Assembly (NCBI GenBank): GCA_903876445.1
Contig: CAIQZX010000126.1
Location: 1 to 47,363 of the forward strand
Reading direction: 5' to 3'
Origin: an uncultured Pseudomonadota bacterium
Lineage (GTDB): Bacteria; Pseudomonadota; Gammaproteobacteria; Methylococcales; Methylomonadaceae
Length of the DNA stretch: 47,363 bases
Shown: positions 1 through 9,341 of the stretch, piece after piece
How positions within the stretch are numbered: position 1 is the stretch's first letter
Layout: each line of letters starts with the position of its first letter
Program-made: the position numbers and the translations under genes
The notes under the pieces: model-generated
Seen by the model: the letters and a program-made list of their open reading frames with translations, nothing else
What the model was told of the DNA's origin: nothing
The model's database searches: none

Positions 1-568
1 AAGACCACGAGGAACCATTATCAAGCGTGTATTTCCACGATGCTCCCACTTTCAAACCATTAACGGTAATCGTATCATCGTTAGAAATTCCATCGCTTGA
101 ACTTGCGCCCATTGAATCTGTTGTTAACACAAATTCAGGAATAACAGGAGCTACACTTAAATTAGAGGATGTTAATGTGATTGGCGAATCTGTGCTGTAT
201 TTTGACGTAATTGTTAAACCCGAATTATCGTCAGTTCGCACAATGGCTAATTCTTTTCCGTCATCAAACTTCACCGTAAAAGATTCACCGCCAGCAATTG
301 CTCCAAAAGTGTAAGTTTGCGAACCAGCAGTTAGAACAACCGAATTACCGATAATTTTCGCTTTAACGGTTGTGGCATCGATACCCTTTAGAATAAAAAC
401 GTCGCCTGTGGTTATGTTTGGGACTTTGTACGAAGCGGTTGCGGCAGTAGAAAACTCAACCAAGTCAGCAAAATTTGAACCGTAAAACATATTCACAACT
501 CCACCTGTTGTATCACCAGTGAACAGTTGTTTTGTTTGAATAATGTTGTTGGAAATTGCGATAGTCAT
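1..568 (-). CDS. Large repetitive adhesin-like protein, N-terminal part only (runs off the left edge)
   Basis: An open frame starts at ATG 568 on the minus strand and stays open for 189 codons to the window edge. It has an AGGAAG ribosome site just upstream. The visible part begins with MTIAISNNIIQTKQLFTGDT and has no signal peptide. It is rich in T, S, G, N and D. Near the edge it carries a segment with the key words DGISNDDTITVNGL and WKYTLDNGSSW, the pattern of Ig-like repeats in BapA-type and other type I-secreted surface proteins. It starts 12 nt after the stop of the 1154-residue Ig-like protein at 581-4045, so the two are almost certainly co-transcribed. The role as an exported surface or biofilm adhesin is inferred from the repeat class. 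The C-terminus, where a secretion signal would lie, is outside the window. Confidence 0.8.
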   Translation of the reverse strand, partial: MTIAISNNIIQTKQLFTGDTTGGVVNMFYGSNFADLVEFSTAATASYKVPNITTGDVFILKGIDATTVKAKIIGNSVVLTAGSQTYTFGAIAGGESFTVKFDDGKELAIVRTDDNSGLTITSKYSTDSPITLTSSNLSVAPVIPEFVLTTDSMGASSSDGISNDDTITVNGLKVGASWKYTLDNGSSWS

Positions 569-580
569 AGTTCTTCCTAA

Positions 581-3500
581 TTAAATGATTTCAATGGCAG
601 AATTACCGAGGAACGTGTTGAGTTCCGCAAATGAGTCGATTGAACCGCCAACTGCTGCGCGAGAACCAGTCAATCCAAGTAATACAATTTCTTGCAGGTG
701 GTTACTTGTGCCAATCCCTGTAATTTCAATGGTGCCTGCATTGTCGTTAATACCATAAAGATTTAGACCGTCTAAAGCTGTTGTAGCTGTAGCTCCTGTT
801 GCTGATGACGTTGCAGTTGTATTAAAAATCAGTTTATCGCCAGCACCGAATCCAGTAATCGTAACGTTTGCATCGTAAGTAGACGACGTAATTCCATTGC
901 TACTATCGAGTTGGAAAACATAAGTGTCGTTGCCTTTATTTGTACCTGTATCAAAAGCAACAGCTGAACTACCAACGGCACTTTGATTGCCATTGATAAC
1001 ATCATTTCCTGTAGTTTGACTTGTAACAGGACTAGCAAATGTACCATTTGCAGCAGTAGTGAATGTTTTTGTTGCACTCGTTGCGTAAGCATTCCCCGCT
1101 AAATCTTTTACAATCCCTGCTGGAATCGTTACTGAATAGGAATAACCTTTTTCTAATCCAGTTGGACTAATAGTTGCTGTCCAACCAGAAACGGCAGTTG
1201 AAATAGAGACTGTATGAGTGGGATCTATTGTATTTGTGATGGTAACGTTACTGCTACCAGCCTGAATAGCTTCACTAAATGTTAAAACGATATTGCTTGA
1301 AATTTCCACATTTGTTGCGTTATTAGCCGGTGTACTTGATGATAATGTTGGGCTGATAATATCGGCGGGAGGTGTGTAAGTAGGCGTTAGGTCTGGTGTT
1401 TTCGTGGTTGGAGTAACAGAAGTAGTAATTGGTGTTTCCGATCCAACCTTAATACTATTGTCAGCGGAAGTTCCTGTCAGCGTAGTTCCCAGAGAGGCTA
1501 GTGAAGTTAACGCAGTTGCGCTATTTGGATCGAATGTTTTTGCTGCATCTTGTAATTGACTAGCTGCGCCTTCTTGTGTGAATTTAGAAACGTTCGCCAT
1601 ACTTGCAAGTAAATCGGTTGTATTACCACCCGTTGTGATAACGGCTGAAATGTTGTCTGTTGCATCTTTAATAACACTCGCCACCGTGTCTGCCATTTTA
1701 GCAATTTTGGCTTCAAAATTAGCTGTTGTACCCGTAACGGTTTTTGTGACTTCTTTTGCACTGTCATTCAAAATGCTTGTTAATAATGTTTTATCTGCCA
1801 AATCAATGATACCGTCTTTGTCACTGGTGATTGCAGATACCAATGATTTCAAAAGTGCGTCACCTGATTTTTCGGTAGTAACTTTATCACCGCCTGCACC
1901 TTGTAATACTTCGCCAGCAGTCACTAAAAAGTTAGCGATTTTTGCCGCACTTGCCATTAAATTGGTCGCGAGGGCTTTATCAGCGGTAGATGCAGTTGTT
2001 AATGAGGAAATCGGGTCATAGCTTTTCAAATCGACTTGCGTCGCATCAAAACCAAAGGCTTTAGCCACCGCTTTTTCAGCATCATCAACCGTTAAGCCTT
2101 GTTCAACAAAGCCTTGCTGTAATGTTGTTAATGGCGTAATAGCTGTTGAGCCTTCAGGCGCTTTTAAAGTGCCTTTAAATGCTTTGCCTGTACTTTCATC
2201 CGTACCACCTGAAACAATAATAGCTCCATTGCTATTTGTTAATTTAAAAGAGCCACCTTTTTCTGTTGTTGCTGTTGCTTCACCCGCATCTAAAACCCCG
2301 TTGCCATTCGCATCAGCAAAAACGGTTGCTCCTGCTAAATAACCATCAACGGCTTTACCCGTTAAAGAAGAATCAGTTGTTTTGAAATTTAAAACCGTTA
2401 TATCGCTAATTCCCGCAAAATCATTATTCGCGGAATCTTTCAATGCACCTTTATCAATCAAAACGTTATACCCTTTTCCACTTTCTAAATCCGTTGTTGG
2501 GTTAATCGTTACGACTTTTCCGTTTATACCGACTTGAGCATCTGTAACTGAAATTGTGCGTGTATCTGAGCCATTGCTAATAACAAAATTTCCTTTTCCT
2601 GCGACAACATTTTCGTCAAATGTCAAAACGATGTTGCTATCTTTGGCGATATTTAAACTGTCATCGGCTGGTGTAATACTTACTAATTTTGGCGGTAGGT
2701 TTTCTATTTTTGGCGGGACGTTTTCTATTGTCGAAAAATTAAAAGCCGTTGTTTCATTGATTCCGGCAAACGCATTTCCTGTTGCATCTTTGATAACGCC
2801 TGAAGCAATTTGCACGCTGTAATTATTTCCGACAACTAAATCAACGCTTGGATTGATTGTTACAATGTTTTTATTGATGGTGACTTGTGAGCGGTCTGCA
2901 ATCGAAATTTTTGTGTATGTTGTGCCGTTGCTAATAACAATATCACCACTGCCCACTTGCACAGCTTCGCTAAATGTTAAAACGATGTTGCTCGTTGCTA
3001 AAACAGAAGAAGAATCATCACTAGGTGATGCTGAAATTAAAGTGGGTGGCTGGCTGTCATGGCTTGAAAAATTCAATGTTTTAGCCGCAAATTTATTACC
3101 CGCTTTATCTGCAATCACACCATCCGCAATTTGAATGCTGTAATTTTTATTTTCCAACAAATCCGTTGTTGGGTTAATTGTTAGAATGTTATTGTTAACA
3201 GTGACTTGCTTGCTGTCAGTTAAAGGAATTTTGTTATATTTCGTACCGTCACTGATTACAATATCACCAATTCCTGTTTTAATCGCTTCGTTAAAAATTA
3301 ACGTTAAATCTGAGTCAATAGCTATATTTTGGGCATTGTTAATCGGTGATGATTCAACTAAAACGGGCGCAATTTTATCTGTAACGACCGCATATTTAGT
3401 TGAAAACTTAAATCCGTCGCCATTTCCTGCAAATGAATTCCCGGCTAAGTCTTGAACGGCATCAGCAGTGACTTTGACACTATAAGTGCTACTTGCTTTT

Positions 3501-4045
3501 AGATTATCAGTTAAATTGACCGTTAGTTTTGAATCTTTAATGGTAACTTGAGAATCATTGGTGGGAATAGTTAAGATATTTCCAGCATTATCGTTAAAGA
3601 TTATCTTGCCCGTGCCGACTTTAATCTTTTCGTTAAAAACCAATTCGATATTTCTATCGGTTGAAATTGATTTATAACCATTTCCCGGTGTAGAGAATTT
3701 TAGTTGCGGAGCTAGTGTGTCTTTTGTATCAAAACTGAAGGTCGTTCCGGCGTATTTATTATTTGCTAAATCTGCAATAGCCGTTGATGGAAATTTAACG
3801 GTGTAGTGCTTGTTAGGTAGTAAATCTTTATCGGGATCGATAGTGAGCGTATTGAGCTGAATTTGTTTGCTTGTAACGGGAATTTCGCGAGAATCCCCGT
3901 CTGTACTAAGAGTAATTTTACCTGTACCTGCTTTAACTTTTTCGTTGAAAGTGAATACCAAGTTTTTGTCTAGTTCCACACCATTATCGGTAGATTTTGG
4001 TGTTGACAGTTTAAGTTTAGGGGCTATTTTGTCAGTTTTTGTCAT
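581..4045 (-). CDS. Multi-domain bacterial Ig-like (Big_5 type) secreted protein, 1154 aa
   Basis: Six Ig-like repeats of the SbsA/Big_5 type are visible. Each has a P-x-L-x-S-x-P opening, a VLTFxExV strand and a KDxAGNxFAG ending. They lie at about residues 5-108, 110-215, 223-328, 330-440, 448-552 and 950-1045. Between the fifth and sixth lies a distinct module (about 560-900) with a calcium-binding-like loop DANGNGVLDAGE followed by a long A/T/K-rich helical stretch. The last 100 residues (NDVINGN, then GNDTYVFQL, ending FLGNSAIEII) resemble the C-terminal export region of type I-secreted proteins. There is no N-terminal signal peptide, in keeping with type I secretion. It is the first gene of an operon with the truncated gene at 1-568. 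A CRP-like operator lies about 166 bp upstream. Surface adhesion is an inference; no catalytic motif was seen. Confidence 0.88.
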   Translation of the reverse strand: MTKTDKIAPKLKLSTPKSTDNGVELDKNLVFTFNEKVKAGTGKITLSTDGDSREIPVTSKQIQLNTLTIDPDKDLLPNKHYTVKFPSTAIADLANNKYAGTTFSFDTKDTLAPQLKFSTPGNGYKSISTDRNIELVFNEKIKVGTGKIIFNDNAGNILTIPTNDSQVTIKDSKLTVNLTDNLKASSTYSVKVTADAVQDLAGNSFAGNGDGFKFSTKYAVVTDKIAPVLVESSPINNAQNIAIDSDLTLIFNEAIKTGIGDIVISDGTKYNKIPLTDSKQVTVNNNILTINPTTDLLENKNYSIQIADGVIADKAGNKFAAKTLNFSSHDSQPPTLISASPSDDSSSVLATSNIVLTFSEAVQVGSGDIVISNGTTYTKISIADRSQVTINKNIVTINPSVDLVVGNNYSVQIASGVIKDATGNAFAGINETTAFNFSTIENVPPKIENLPPKLVSITPADDSLNIAKDSNIVLTFDENVVAGKGNFVISNGSDTRTISVTDAQVGINGKVVTINPTTDLESGKGYNVLIDKGALKDSANNDFAGISDITVLNFKTTDSSLTGKAVDGYLAGATVFADANGNGVLDAGEATATTEKGGSFKLTNSNGAIIVSGGTDESTGKAFKGTLKAPEGSTAITPLTTLQQGFVEQGLTVDDAEKAVAKAFGFDATQVDLKSYDPISSLTTASTADKALATNLMASAAKIANFLVTAGEVLQGAGGDKVTTEKSGDALLKSLVSAITSDKDGIIDLADKTLLTSILNDSAKEVTKTVTGTTANFEAKIAKMADTVASVIKDATDNISAVITTGGNTTDLLASMANVSKFTQEGAASQLQDAAKTFDPNSATALTSLASLGTTLTGTSADNSIKVGSETPITTSVTPTTKTPDLTPTYTPPADIISPTLSSSTPANNATNVEISSNIVLTFSEAIQAGSSNVTITNTIDPTHTVSISTAVSGWTATISPTGLEKGYSYSVTIPAGIVKDLAGNAYATSATKTFTTAANGTFASPVTSQTTGNDVINGNQSAVGSSAVAFDTGTNKGNDTYVFQLDSSNGITSSTYDANVTITGFGAGDKLIFNTTATSSATGATATTALDGLNLYGINDNAGTIEITGIGTSNHLQEIVLLGLTGSRAAVGGSIDSFAELNTFLGNSAIEII

Positions 4046-4174
4046 AGTGTTTTCCGAATAGAGAAGTCTCTTTGTGTGAATGGTAGCAAATTTTAAATTG
4101 ATGTATTATTTCAATTGCCTAACTAAATGATACTTTACTGATACTTCAAATTTATAATAATTTGATTTATATGG

Positions 4175-4224
4175 TATTAAGTTTTTAATCAGATTTTGAA
4201 AAGTGTGATACTGGTCACACTTTT
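4175..4224 (-). promoter_or_regulatory. CRP/Vfr-type operator with class II promoter geometry for the Ig-like protein operon
   Basis: A perfect 10-bp inverted repeat with a 6-nt spacer spans 4199-4224. Its core is TGTGA-TACTGG-TCACA at 4204-4219, which is exactly the TGTGA-N6-TCACA consensus of CRP-family regulators. On the minus strand a TAATAC hexamer (4175-4180) would place a start near 4168-4169. The operator centre (4211.5) would then sit at about -42, the class II activation distance. The same dyad could act as a weak terminator for ftsK, whose stop is at 4273, but the U tract is short. The operator reading is favoured because of the exact consensus. Confidence 0.55.
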
Positions 4225-4272
4225 TAAATGGGAAATTGGTAATTGTTGCCGGCTATATTGTTATCATTAAAT

Positions 4273-6840
4273 TTAATGAGGCGGTGCCAATACAACACGA
4301 GTACCATTGTTTTCAGCTGCACTTACTACGCCAGCATTTTCCATTTCTTCAATCATCGACGCAGCACGGTTATAACCTACTTTAAAGCGACGTTGTACAC
4401 TTGAAATCGACGCTTTTCGTGATTCAGTTACAAAACGTACCGCTTCATCATAAAGTGGATCCGATTCGCTGCCACCACCGTAACTATTACCACCAAAGCC
4501 GTCATTTGAATCCGCACTTTCTTGCAAGATTTCTTTTAAATAATTCGTGGGGCCTGTTTGTTTTAAAAATTCCACTACTCGATGCACTTCGTGATCATCC
4601 ACAAATGCACCATGTGCGCGAATCGGAATGCTTGTTCCTGAAGGTAAAAATAACATATCACCATTTCCTAAAAGCGTTTCCGCGCCACCTTGATCTAAAA
4701 TTGTCCGCGAATCAATCCGTGATGAAACTTGAAATGAAATTCGAGTCGGAACGTTTGCTTTAATCAAGCCCGTCAAAACATCAACCGATGGTCGTTGCGT
4801 GGCTAAAATTAAATGAATTCCCGCCGCGCGTGCTTTTTGTGCCAAACGCGCAATCAATTCTTCGACTTTTTTACCTACAATCATCATCATGTCGGCTAAT
4901 TCATCAATCACAATCACAATACTAGGCAACGTCGAAAGCGTTGGGAAATCTTCGCCATCTTCAAGCGGATTTATCATTTGGAACATCGGGTCACGAATGG
5001 TTTCACCTCGCGCTGCCGCATCTTCAATGACTTGATTAAAGCCTGCTAAATTTCGTACACCCATTTTTGACATCAATTTGTAACGGCGTTCCATTTCACC
5101 AACTGCCCAGCGCAAAGCATTACTCGCTTCTTTCATATCCGTTACGACAGGCGTTAGCAAATGCGGAATTCCTTCATAAACGGACAATTCCAACATTTTG
5201 GGATCAATCATAATTAAACGAACTTGTTCGGGATTAGCTTTATAAAGCAAACTCAAAATCATGGTGTTAATGGCGACAGATTTGCCCGACCCCGTTGTAC
5301 CCGCAACTAAGGCGTGAGGCATTTTGCCCAAATCAGCACAAATTGGAATGCCTGCAATATCTTTTCCCATTGCTAACGTGAGCATCGATTTTGATTTTTC
5401 AAACGCCGTTGATTTCAATAATTCGCGTAATGTGACCATTTCACGTTCACGGTTTGGAATTTCTAAACCGACGACAGGTTTGCCTGGAATAATTTCGACG
5501 ATTCGCACGCTAGTTACTGATAATGAACGCGCCAAATCTTTGGATAAACTACTAATTCGACTGACTTTTACGCCGGCGGCAAGCTGTAATTCAAAACGAG
5601 TAATCACAGGACCCGGATGGAAACCAACGACCATTACCGCAACGTTAAAATCAGCTAAAATATCCTCAACTAACCGCGACATTTCTTCTAGGTCTGTTTC
5701 TGAATAACCAATAACTTTTGTGTCGCGTTCATCAAGTAAATCAAGCGTTGGCAGTTTATTTTTTTTCGGGTAAACGACAGTTTTAAGTTTTTTCTCAACA
5801 GTTTTTTTAGGTGCTTTTTGTTCAGTAGTTGTGGATTTCTCAACGGCTTTTTCAGCTTTTTCAACAATTTTTTCAGCGTGTTCAATAACTTCCGTTTTAA
5901 CGTGCTTAACCGTTTCGACTAATTTATCGAACTTTTTACTTAGAGGTGTTTTGATTGGCTTATCGACTTTTTCGACCGTGTTTGACAGCTCTGGCGTAGA
6001 TTTTAGCTTTGTTTTCTTTGGAGTTTTTTTTTGAGTAGTCGGCTCTTCTTCTAACTCGTCAATGTCATTTAATAATTCATCAAATTCCATTTCATCATGT
6101 AATGCTTCTTTATCTTCAGTGTTATCAACAAATTCTTCGACAGGCTCTAATTTGGATTTTGGGGGATTTTTTTTGCGAACGGGAATTTCTTTTTCTTTAA
6201 CTAATTTTGTTTCCGCTGGTGGTGGCGCGTAACGATGTAAAATTTCCAACGTATTTCTGTAAATAGCGTTACCCATTATAAAACTATGCTTGCCAATAAA
6301 ATCGAGAGCGGAAAGTAATGAAATTTCAGTTACCAATCGCAAACCCGCGAATAAAACGACTAGTAAAAATAACGTTGCACCAGAATTACCGAATGCGACC
6401 GCTAAACTTGAACCAACTTCTTGCCCTAAAATCCCGCCAGTATTGCGTGGTAATTCGATTCCCGTGCGTAAAATATAAAAATTAAACAGTGCGTCAGCAG
6501 AAATAATGGTAGCAATTGCTCCCAACCAATGTAATGTCAACATGGTTCGCGATTGCTCAGGACGGCGATTACTATAAGTCAAATAACCTTGCCAAGTAAT
6601 GATGAATGGAAATGTGTACGCACAAAGTCCAAAAAAACTTAGCATAAAATCCGCAAGCCATGCCCCAAATACACCACAGGCATTTGAAATAGTTTGAATT
6701 GACCCGCTGTGTGTCCAGCCAGCATCATCATTATTAAAAGTAATAAGTGAAATTAAGAAGAACAATGCGCTCGCAATGACACTCAATAACGCAACTTCGC
6801 GCAAACCTCGAAATGTTTTTTCTTCCATCACTGCAGCCAT
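4273..6840 (-). CDS. ftsK: DNA translocase FtsK
   Basis: This is a septum-located, ATP-driven DNA pump that segregates chromosome termini and activates XerCD recombination. In order it shows an N-terminal four-helix membrane anchor (about residues 14-170), a K/E/P/T-rich linker (about 210-370), the alpha/beta motor with Walker A GTTGSGKS (about 510-517) and Walker [13 protein letters not shown] (about 640), and a C-terminal gamma winged-helix domain (last 65 residues, [20 protein letters not shown]) that reads KOPS sites. An in-frame ATG exists at 6879, but I chose 6840 (MAAVMEEK). It has an AAGAG ribosome site, and a TATAAT -10 element at 6881-6886 would put the transcript start near 6874, downstream of 6879. 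At 855 residues it is at the short end for proteobacterial FtsK because the linker is short. Confidence 0.96.
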   Translation of the reverse strand: MAAVMEEKTFRGLREVALLSVIASALFFLISLITFNNDDAGWTHSGSIQTISNACGVFGAWLADFMLSFFGLCAYTFPFIITWQGYLTYSNRRPEQSRTMLTLHWLGAIATIISADALFNFYILRTGIELPRNTGGILGQEVGSSLAVAFGNSGATLFLLVVLFAGLRLVTEISLLSALDFIGKHSFIMGNAIYRNTLEILHRYAPPPAETKLVKEKEIPVRKKNPPKSKLEPVEEFVDNTEDKEALHDEMEFDELLNDIDELEEEPTTQKKTPKKTKLKSTPELSNTVEKVDKPIKTPLSKKFDKLVETVKHVKTEVIEHAEKIVEKAEKAVEKSTTTEQKAPKKTVEKKLKTVVYPKKNKLPTLDLLDERDTKVIGYSETDLEEMSRLVEDILADFNVAVMVVGFHPGPVITRFELQLAAGVKVSRISSLSKDLARSLSVTSVRIVEIIPGKPVVGLEIPNREREMVTLRELLKSTAFEKSKSMLTLAMGKDIAGIPICADLGKMPHALVAGTTGSGKSVAINTMILSLLYKANPEQVRLIMIDPKMLELSVYEGIPHLLTPVVTDMKEASNALRWAVGEMERRYKLMSKMGVRNLAGFNQVIEDAAARGETIRDPMFQMINPLEDGEDFPTLSTLPSIVIVIDELADMMMIVGKKVEELIARLAQKARAAGIHLILATQRPSVDVLTGLIKANVPTRISFQVSSRIDSRTILDQGGAETLLGNGDMLFLPSGTSIPIRAHGAFVDDHEVHRVVEFLKQTGPTNYLKEILQESADSNDGFGGNSYGGGSESDPLYDEAVRFVTESRKASISSVQRRFKVGYNRAASMIEEMENAGVVSAAENNGTRVVLAPPH

Positions 6841-6880
6841 AAAAAATACTCTTTTTAAAAAATTTATGAAATAAAACATG

Positions 6881-6909
6881 ATTATAGAATAATAATCGGA
6901 TTATTTACA
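6881..6909 (-). promoter_or_regulatory. Predicted sigma-70 promoter of ftsK
   Basis: On the minus strand a perfect TATAAT (6881-6886) lies 17 nt from a weak -35, TGTAAA (6904-6909). It predicts a start near 6874 and so supports the downstream ATG of ftsK at 6840. This is a prediction from sequence only. Confidence 0.4.
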
Positions 6910-7043
6910 TTAAATTCTACTTTGTTTCTGTGTCGATATTTGGGTACATATTTTTTTTTAAAGACAGTTCAGCTTTGACATTTGGACAAAAATGTTGCAT
7001 TTTATTGACTCCCATTTGTAATTTTAGGTAAGAAAATTTAATT

Positions 7044-7691
7044 ATGCAAAAAGAAGAATTTGCCAAATATATCCGAGTTCGTGCTAAAGAATTAGGTTTA
7101 AGCATCACTAAACTTGCACAACAAACTGGAATTTCCCGTCAGTCGTTATATGACTTGTTTAGCGGAACAACAGAACAAGCTAAATTGTCTACTATAATTA
7201 ACCTTGCAAATACTTTGCAAGTACATCCGATTTACTTGTTCCGTCATTTATTAGATCAAATGGAATCACCACGTTACGGTTCATTGCAAGCTGGTTCGCC
7301 AGATTCGATGAAATTTATTCGTGATGTAACAATTCCTGATAACTTAGAAGTTAAAGTTGGTACTGTTTTCACAAAAACATGGGAAATTCAAAACGTAGGT
7401 CAATCCACATGGACTAATCGCAAGTTGGTTTGCATGGATCAACCCGTCGATTCATCTTATACGCCACCACGTTCAAAAAAATTAACCACCTGTCGCGGTT
7501 TGAGTCCAGCTGTACGCGAAGTGGAAATCAAAGAAACAAAAGCAGGAAAATCTGTAAAAGTGAGTGTTGAATTTACTGCGCCAAATTATCCTTGCAGCGT
7601 TCTTTCTTATTGGAAAATGACTGATGATGTAGGCAAAATCTGCGCTTTAGCAAGTGAAGGTTTATCTTGCTACGTTCAAGTTATTGAATAA
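7044..7691 (+). CDS. XRE-family HTH protein fused to an NBR1-type Ig-like domain, 215 aa
   Basis: Residues about 5-65 form a Cro/C1-type helix-turn-helix; the recognition region reads LAQQTGISRQSLYDLFSGT. After a linker, residues about 100-213 match the Ig-like (four-tryptophan, NBR1) domain: TIPDNLEVKVGTVFTKTWEI, NVGQSTWTNRKLVCMD, then SYWKMTD near the end. Three of the signature tryptophans (KTW, STW, YWK) are visible. DNA binding by the N-terminus is well supported. What the Ig domain senses or binds is unknown. The gene diverges from ftsK and is followed by a strong terminator, so it is monocistronic. A TTGACA box at 6975-6980 may be its -35, but the -10 is weak. Several cysteines (CMD, TCRGL, YPCS, KICAL, LSCYV) make a redox or disulfide-sensitive fold conceivable, though this is speculative. 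Confidence 0.85.
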   Translation: MQKEEFAKYIRVRAKELGLSITKLAQQTGISRQSLYDLFSGTTEQAKLSTIINLANTLQVHPIYLFRHLLDQMESPRYGSLQAGSPDSMKFIRDVTIPDNLEVKVGTVFTKTWEIQNVGQSTWTNRKLVCMDQPVDSSYTPPRSKKLTTCRGLSPAVREVEIKETKAGKSVKVSVEFTAPNYPCSVLSYWKMTDDVGKICALASEGLSCYVQVIE

Positions 7692-7710
7692 AAATCGGTT
7701 TTTCTGATTT

Positions 7711-7746
7711 AAAAAACCCGCCCATCTTTATATGGGCGGTTTTTTA
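7711..7746. terminator. Bidirectional intrinsic terminator between the XRE gene and gatB
   Basis: An A6 run, a GC-rich stem (CCGCCCAT pairing with ATGGGCGG, one bulged C) and a T6 run sit between the convergent stops at 7691 and 7761. The layout is symmetric, so it can serve both strands. Confidence 0.85.
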
Positions 7747-7760
7747 TTGCCTAATCATTT

Positions 7761-9197
7761 TTAGGACAATTTTGCTTTTAAAATTTTATTGATTTCAGCA
7801 GGATTGCCTTTACCTTGCATCGCTTTCATTACTTGACCGACAAAAAAACCAAACATTTTTTCGTTTCCACTACGATATTGTTCGATTTGTTTTTCATTTG
7901 CCGCAAGAATTGTATCGATAATTGCCTCAATAGCTCCTGTGTCGGTGATTTGTTTTAAGCCTTGCGTTTCAATAATTTCGTCGGCAGATTCTGAGCCTTT
8001 CCATAAAAATTCAAAAACCTGTTTCGCAATTTTTCCGGAAATTGTGTCGTCGGCAATTCGAGTCACTAAACCCGCAAAACGTTCGGCGTTAATTGGTGAA
8101 GCGGTAATTTCTAATTCGGCACGATTTAATGCGGCGGATAATTCGCCAGTTATCCAATTTGCACAAAGCACGCCGTCACAATTTGAAATTCTCACGACAT
8201 TTTCAAAATAATCTGCCATTTCGCGTGACGACGTTAAAATAGTTGCACTTTCATCGTTCAATTTGTAATCCGCCTTGAAACGGGCTTTTTTTGCTTCAGG
8301 TAGTTCGGGTAAGGTTGCTCGAATTTCGTTTTTTAATTCTTCACTGATAAATACCGGTAATAAATCCGGATCTGGAAAATAACGGTAATCGTTTGCTTCT
8401 TCTTTACTACGCATAGATCGGGTTTCATCTTTTACGGAATCATATAAACGGGTTTCTTGAACAATTATGCCACCGTTTTCAATCACTTCAATTTGGCGTT
8501 CAATTTCGTAGTTAATCGCTTTTTCAACAAATTTAAATGAATTGATATTTTTGATTTCTGCACGAGTACCGAATTCGATTTGCCCTTTAAGACGCACAGA
8601 AACGTTCGCATCGCAACGAAATGATCCTTCCTGCATATTTCCGTCACAAATTTCTAAATAGCGCACTAAATCATGAAGTTTTCGCATATAAGCTACTGCT
8701 TCTTTGGCGGAACGCATATCGGGTTCTGAAACAATTTCCAATAATGGCGTTCCTGCACGGTTTAAATCGATGCCAGTTGAACCATGAAAATTTTCGTGTA
8801 ATGATTTTCCGGCATCTTCTTCTAAATGCGCTCGTGTCACACCAATGCGTTTTGTTTCACCATCGATTTCTATATCTAAAAATCCTTTTCCGACAATCGG
8901 TAATTCAAATTGGCTAATTTGATAACCTTTTGGTAAATCGGGATAAAAATAATTTTTTCGCGCAAAAACAGAATAAGGCGCAATTTCAGCGTTAATCGCC
9001 GTGCCGAAAATAACCGCTTTTCTTACTGCATCTTCATTTAGAACTGGTAAAACACCTGGCATCCCTAACGAAATAATACAGGCTTGAGTGTTGGGTTCAG
9101 CACCATAAGCTGTCGATGCACCAGAGAAAATTTTAGATTTTGTCGCTAATTGAGTGTGAATTTCTAAGCCGATAACGGCTTCCCATTGAGTGTTCAT
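7761..9197 (-). CDS. gatB: Asp-tRNA(Asn)/Glu-tRNA(Gln) amidotransferase subunit B
   Basis: GatB is the kinase and tRNA-binding subunit of GatCAB, which converts misacylated Glu-tRNA(Gln) or Asp-tRNA(Asn) to the amidated form. At 478 residues it is full length. It begins with the typical [13 protein letters not shown] and carries the family signature [16 protein letters not shown] (about 146-161), [19 protein letters not shown] (about 262-280) and a C-terminal YqeY-like tail ending [16 protein letters not shown]. An AAGGAAC ribosome site precedes ATG 9197. gatA and gatC would be expected just upstream, but here the next gene is divergent flgP. gatCA must therefore lie elsewhere, or gatB is transcribed alone. 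Confidence 0.97.
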   Translation of the reverse strand: MNTQWEAVIGLEIHTQLATKSKIFSGASTAYGAEPNTQACIISLGMPGVLPVLNEDAVRKAVIFGTAINAEIAPYSVFARKNYFYPDLPKGYQISQFELPIVGKGFLDIEIDGETKRIGVTRAHLEEDAGKSLHENFHGSTGIDLNRAGTPLLEIVSEPDMRSAKEAVAYMRKLHDLVRYLEICDGNMQEGSFRCDANVSVRLKGQIEFGTRAEIKNINSFKFVEKAINYEIERQIEVIENGGIIVQETRLYDSVKDETRSMRSKEEANDYRYFPDPDLLPVFISEELKNEIRATLPELPEAKKARFKADYKLNDESATILTSSREMADYFENVVRISNCDGVLCANWITGELSAALNRAELEITASPINAERFAGLVTRIADDTISGKIAKQVFEFLWKGSESADEIIETQGLKQITDTGAIEAIIDTILAANEKQIEQYRSGNEKMFGFFVGQVMKAMQGKGNPAEINKILKAKLS

Positions 9198-9236
9198 GTT
9201 TGTTCCTTTTGGATAATAAAAAATGACTTTCGTGCT

Positions 9237-9265
9237 ATTTTACACATTGTTAAATTTGATGTTTA
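9237..9265 (-). promoter_or_regulatory. Predicted sigma-70 promoter of gatB
   Basis: On the minus strand, TAAACA (9260-9265), a 17-nt spacer and TAAAAT (9237-9242) match four and five of six consensus positions. It overlaps the predicted flgP promoter on the other strand. Confidence 0.4.
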
Positions 9266-9284
9266 ATCGGCGTGATATTCTAAA
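9256..9284 (+). promoter_or_regulatory. Predicted sigma-70 promoter of flgP-flgT
   Basis: TTGATG (9256-9261), a 17-nt spacer and TCTAAA (9279-9284) lie about 50 nt upstream of the flgP start. No convincing sigma-28 or sigma-54 flagellar promoter was found in this 144-bp gap. Confidence 0.4.
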
Positions 9285-9341
9285 TTTAAGAAATTCCATT
9301 TTTTGCCGTTACAGCCGCCTACTAACAAAAGGAAAACCAAC

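Noticed and set aside
581-4061. Long plus-strand frames opposite the Ig-like protein
   Set aside because: They mirror the repeats of the minus-strand gene, have no ribosome sites and match no family.
9198-9341. Sigma-28 flagellar promoter before flgP
   Set aside because: TAAA-N15-GCGTGATA is too far from GCCGATAA; a sigma-70 fit is better.
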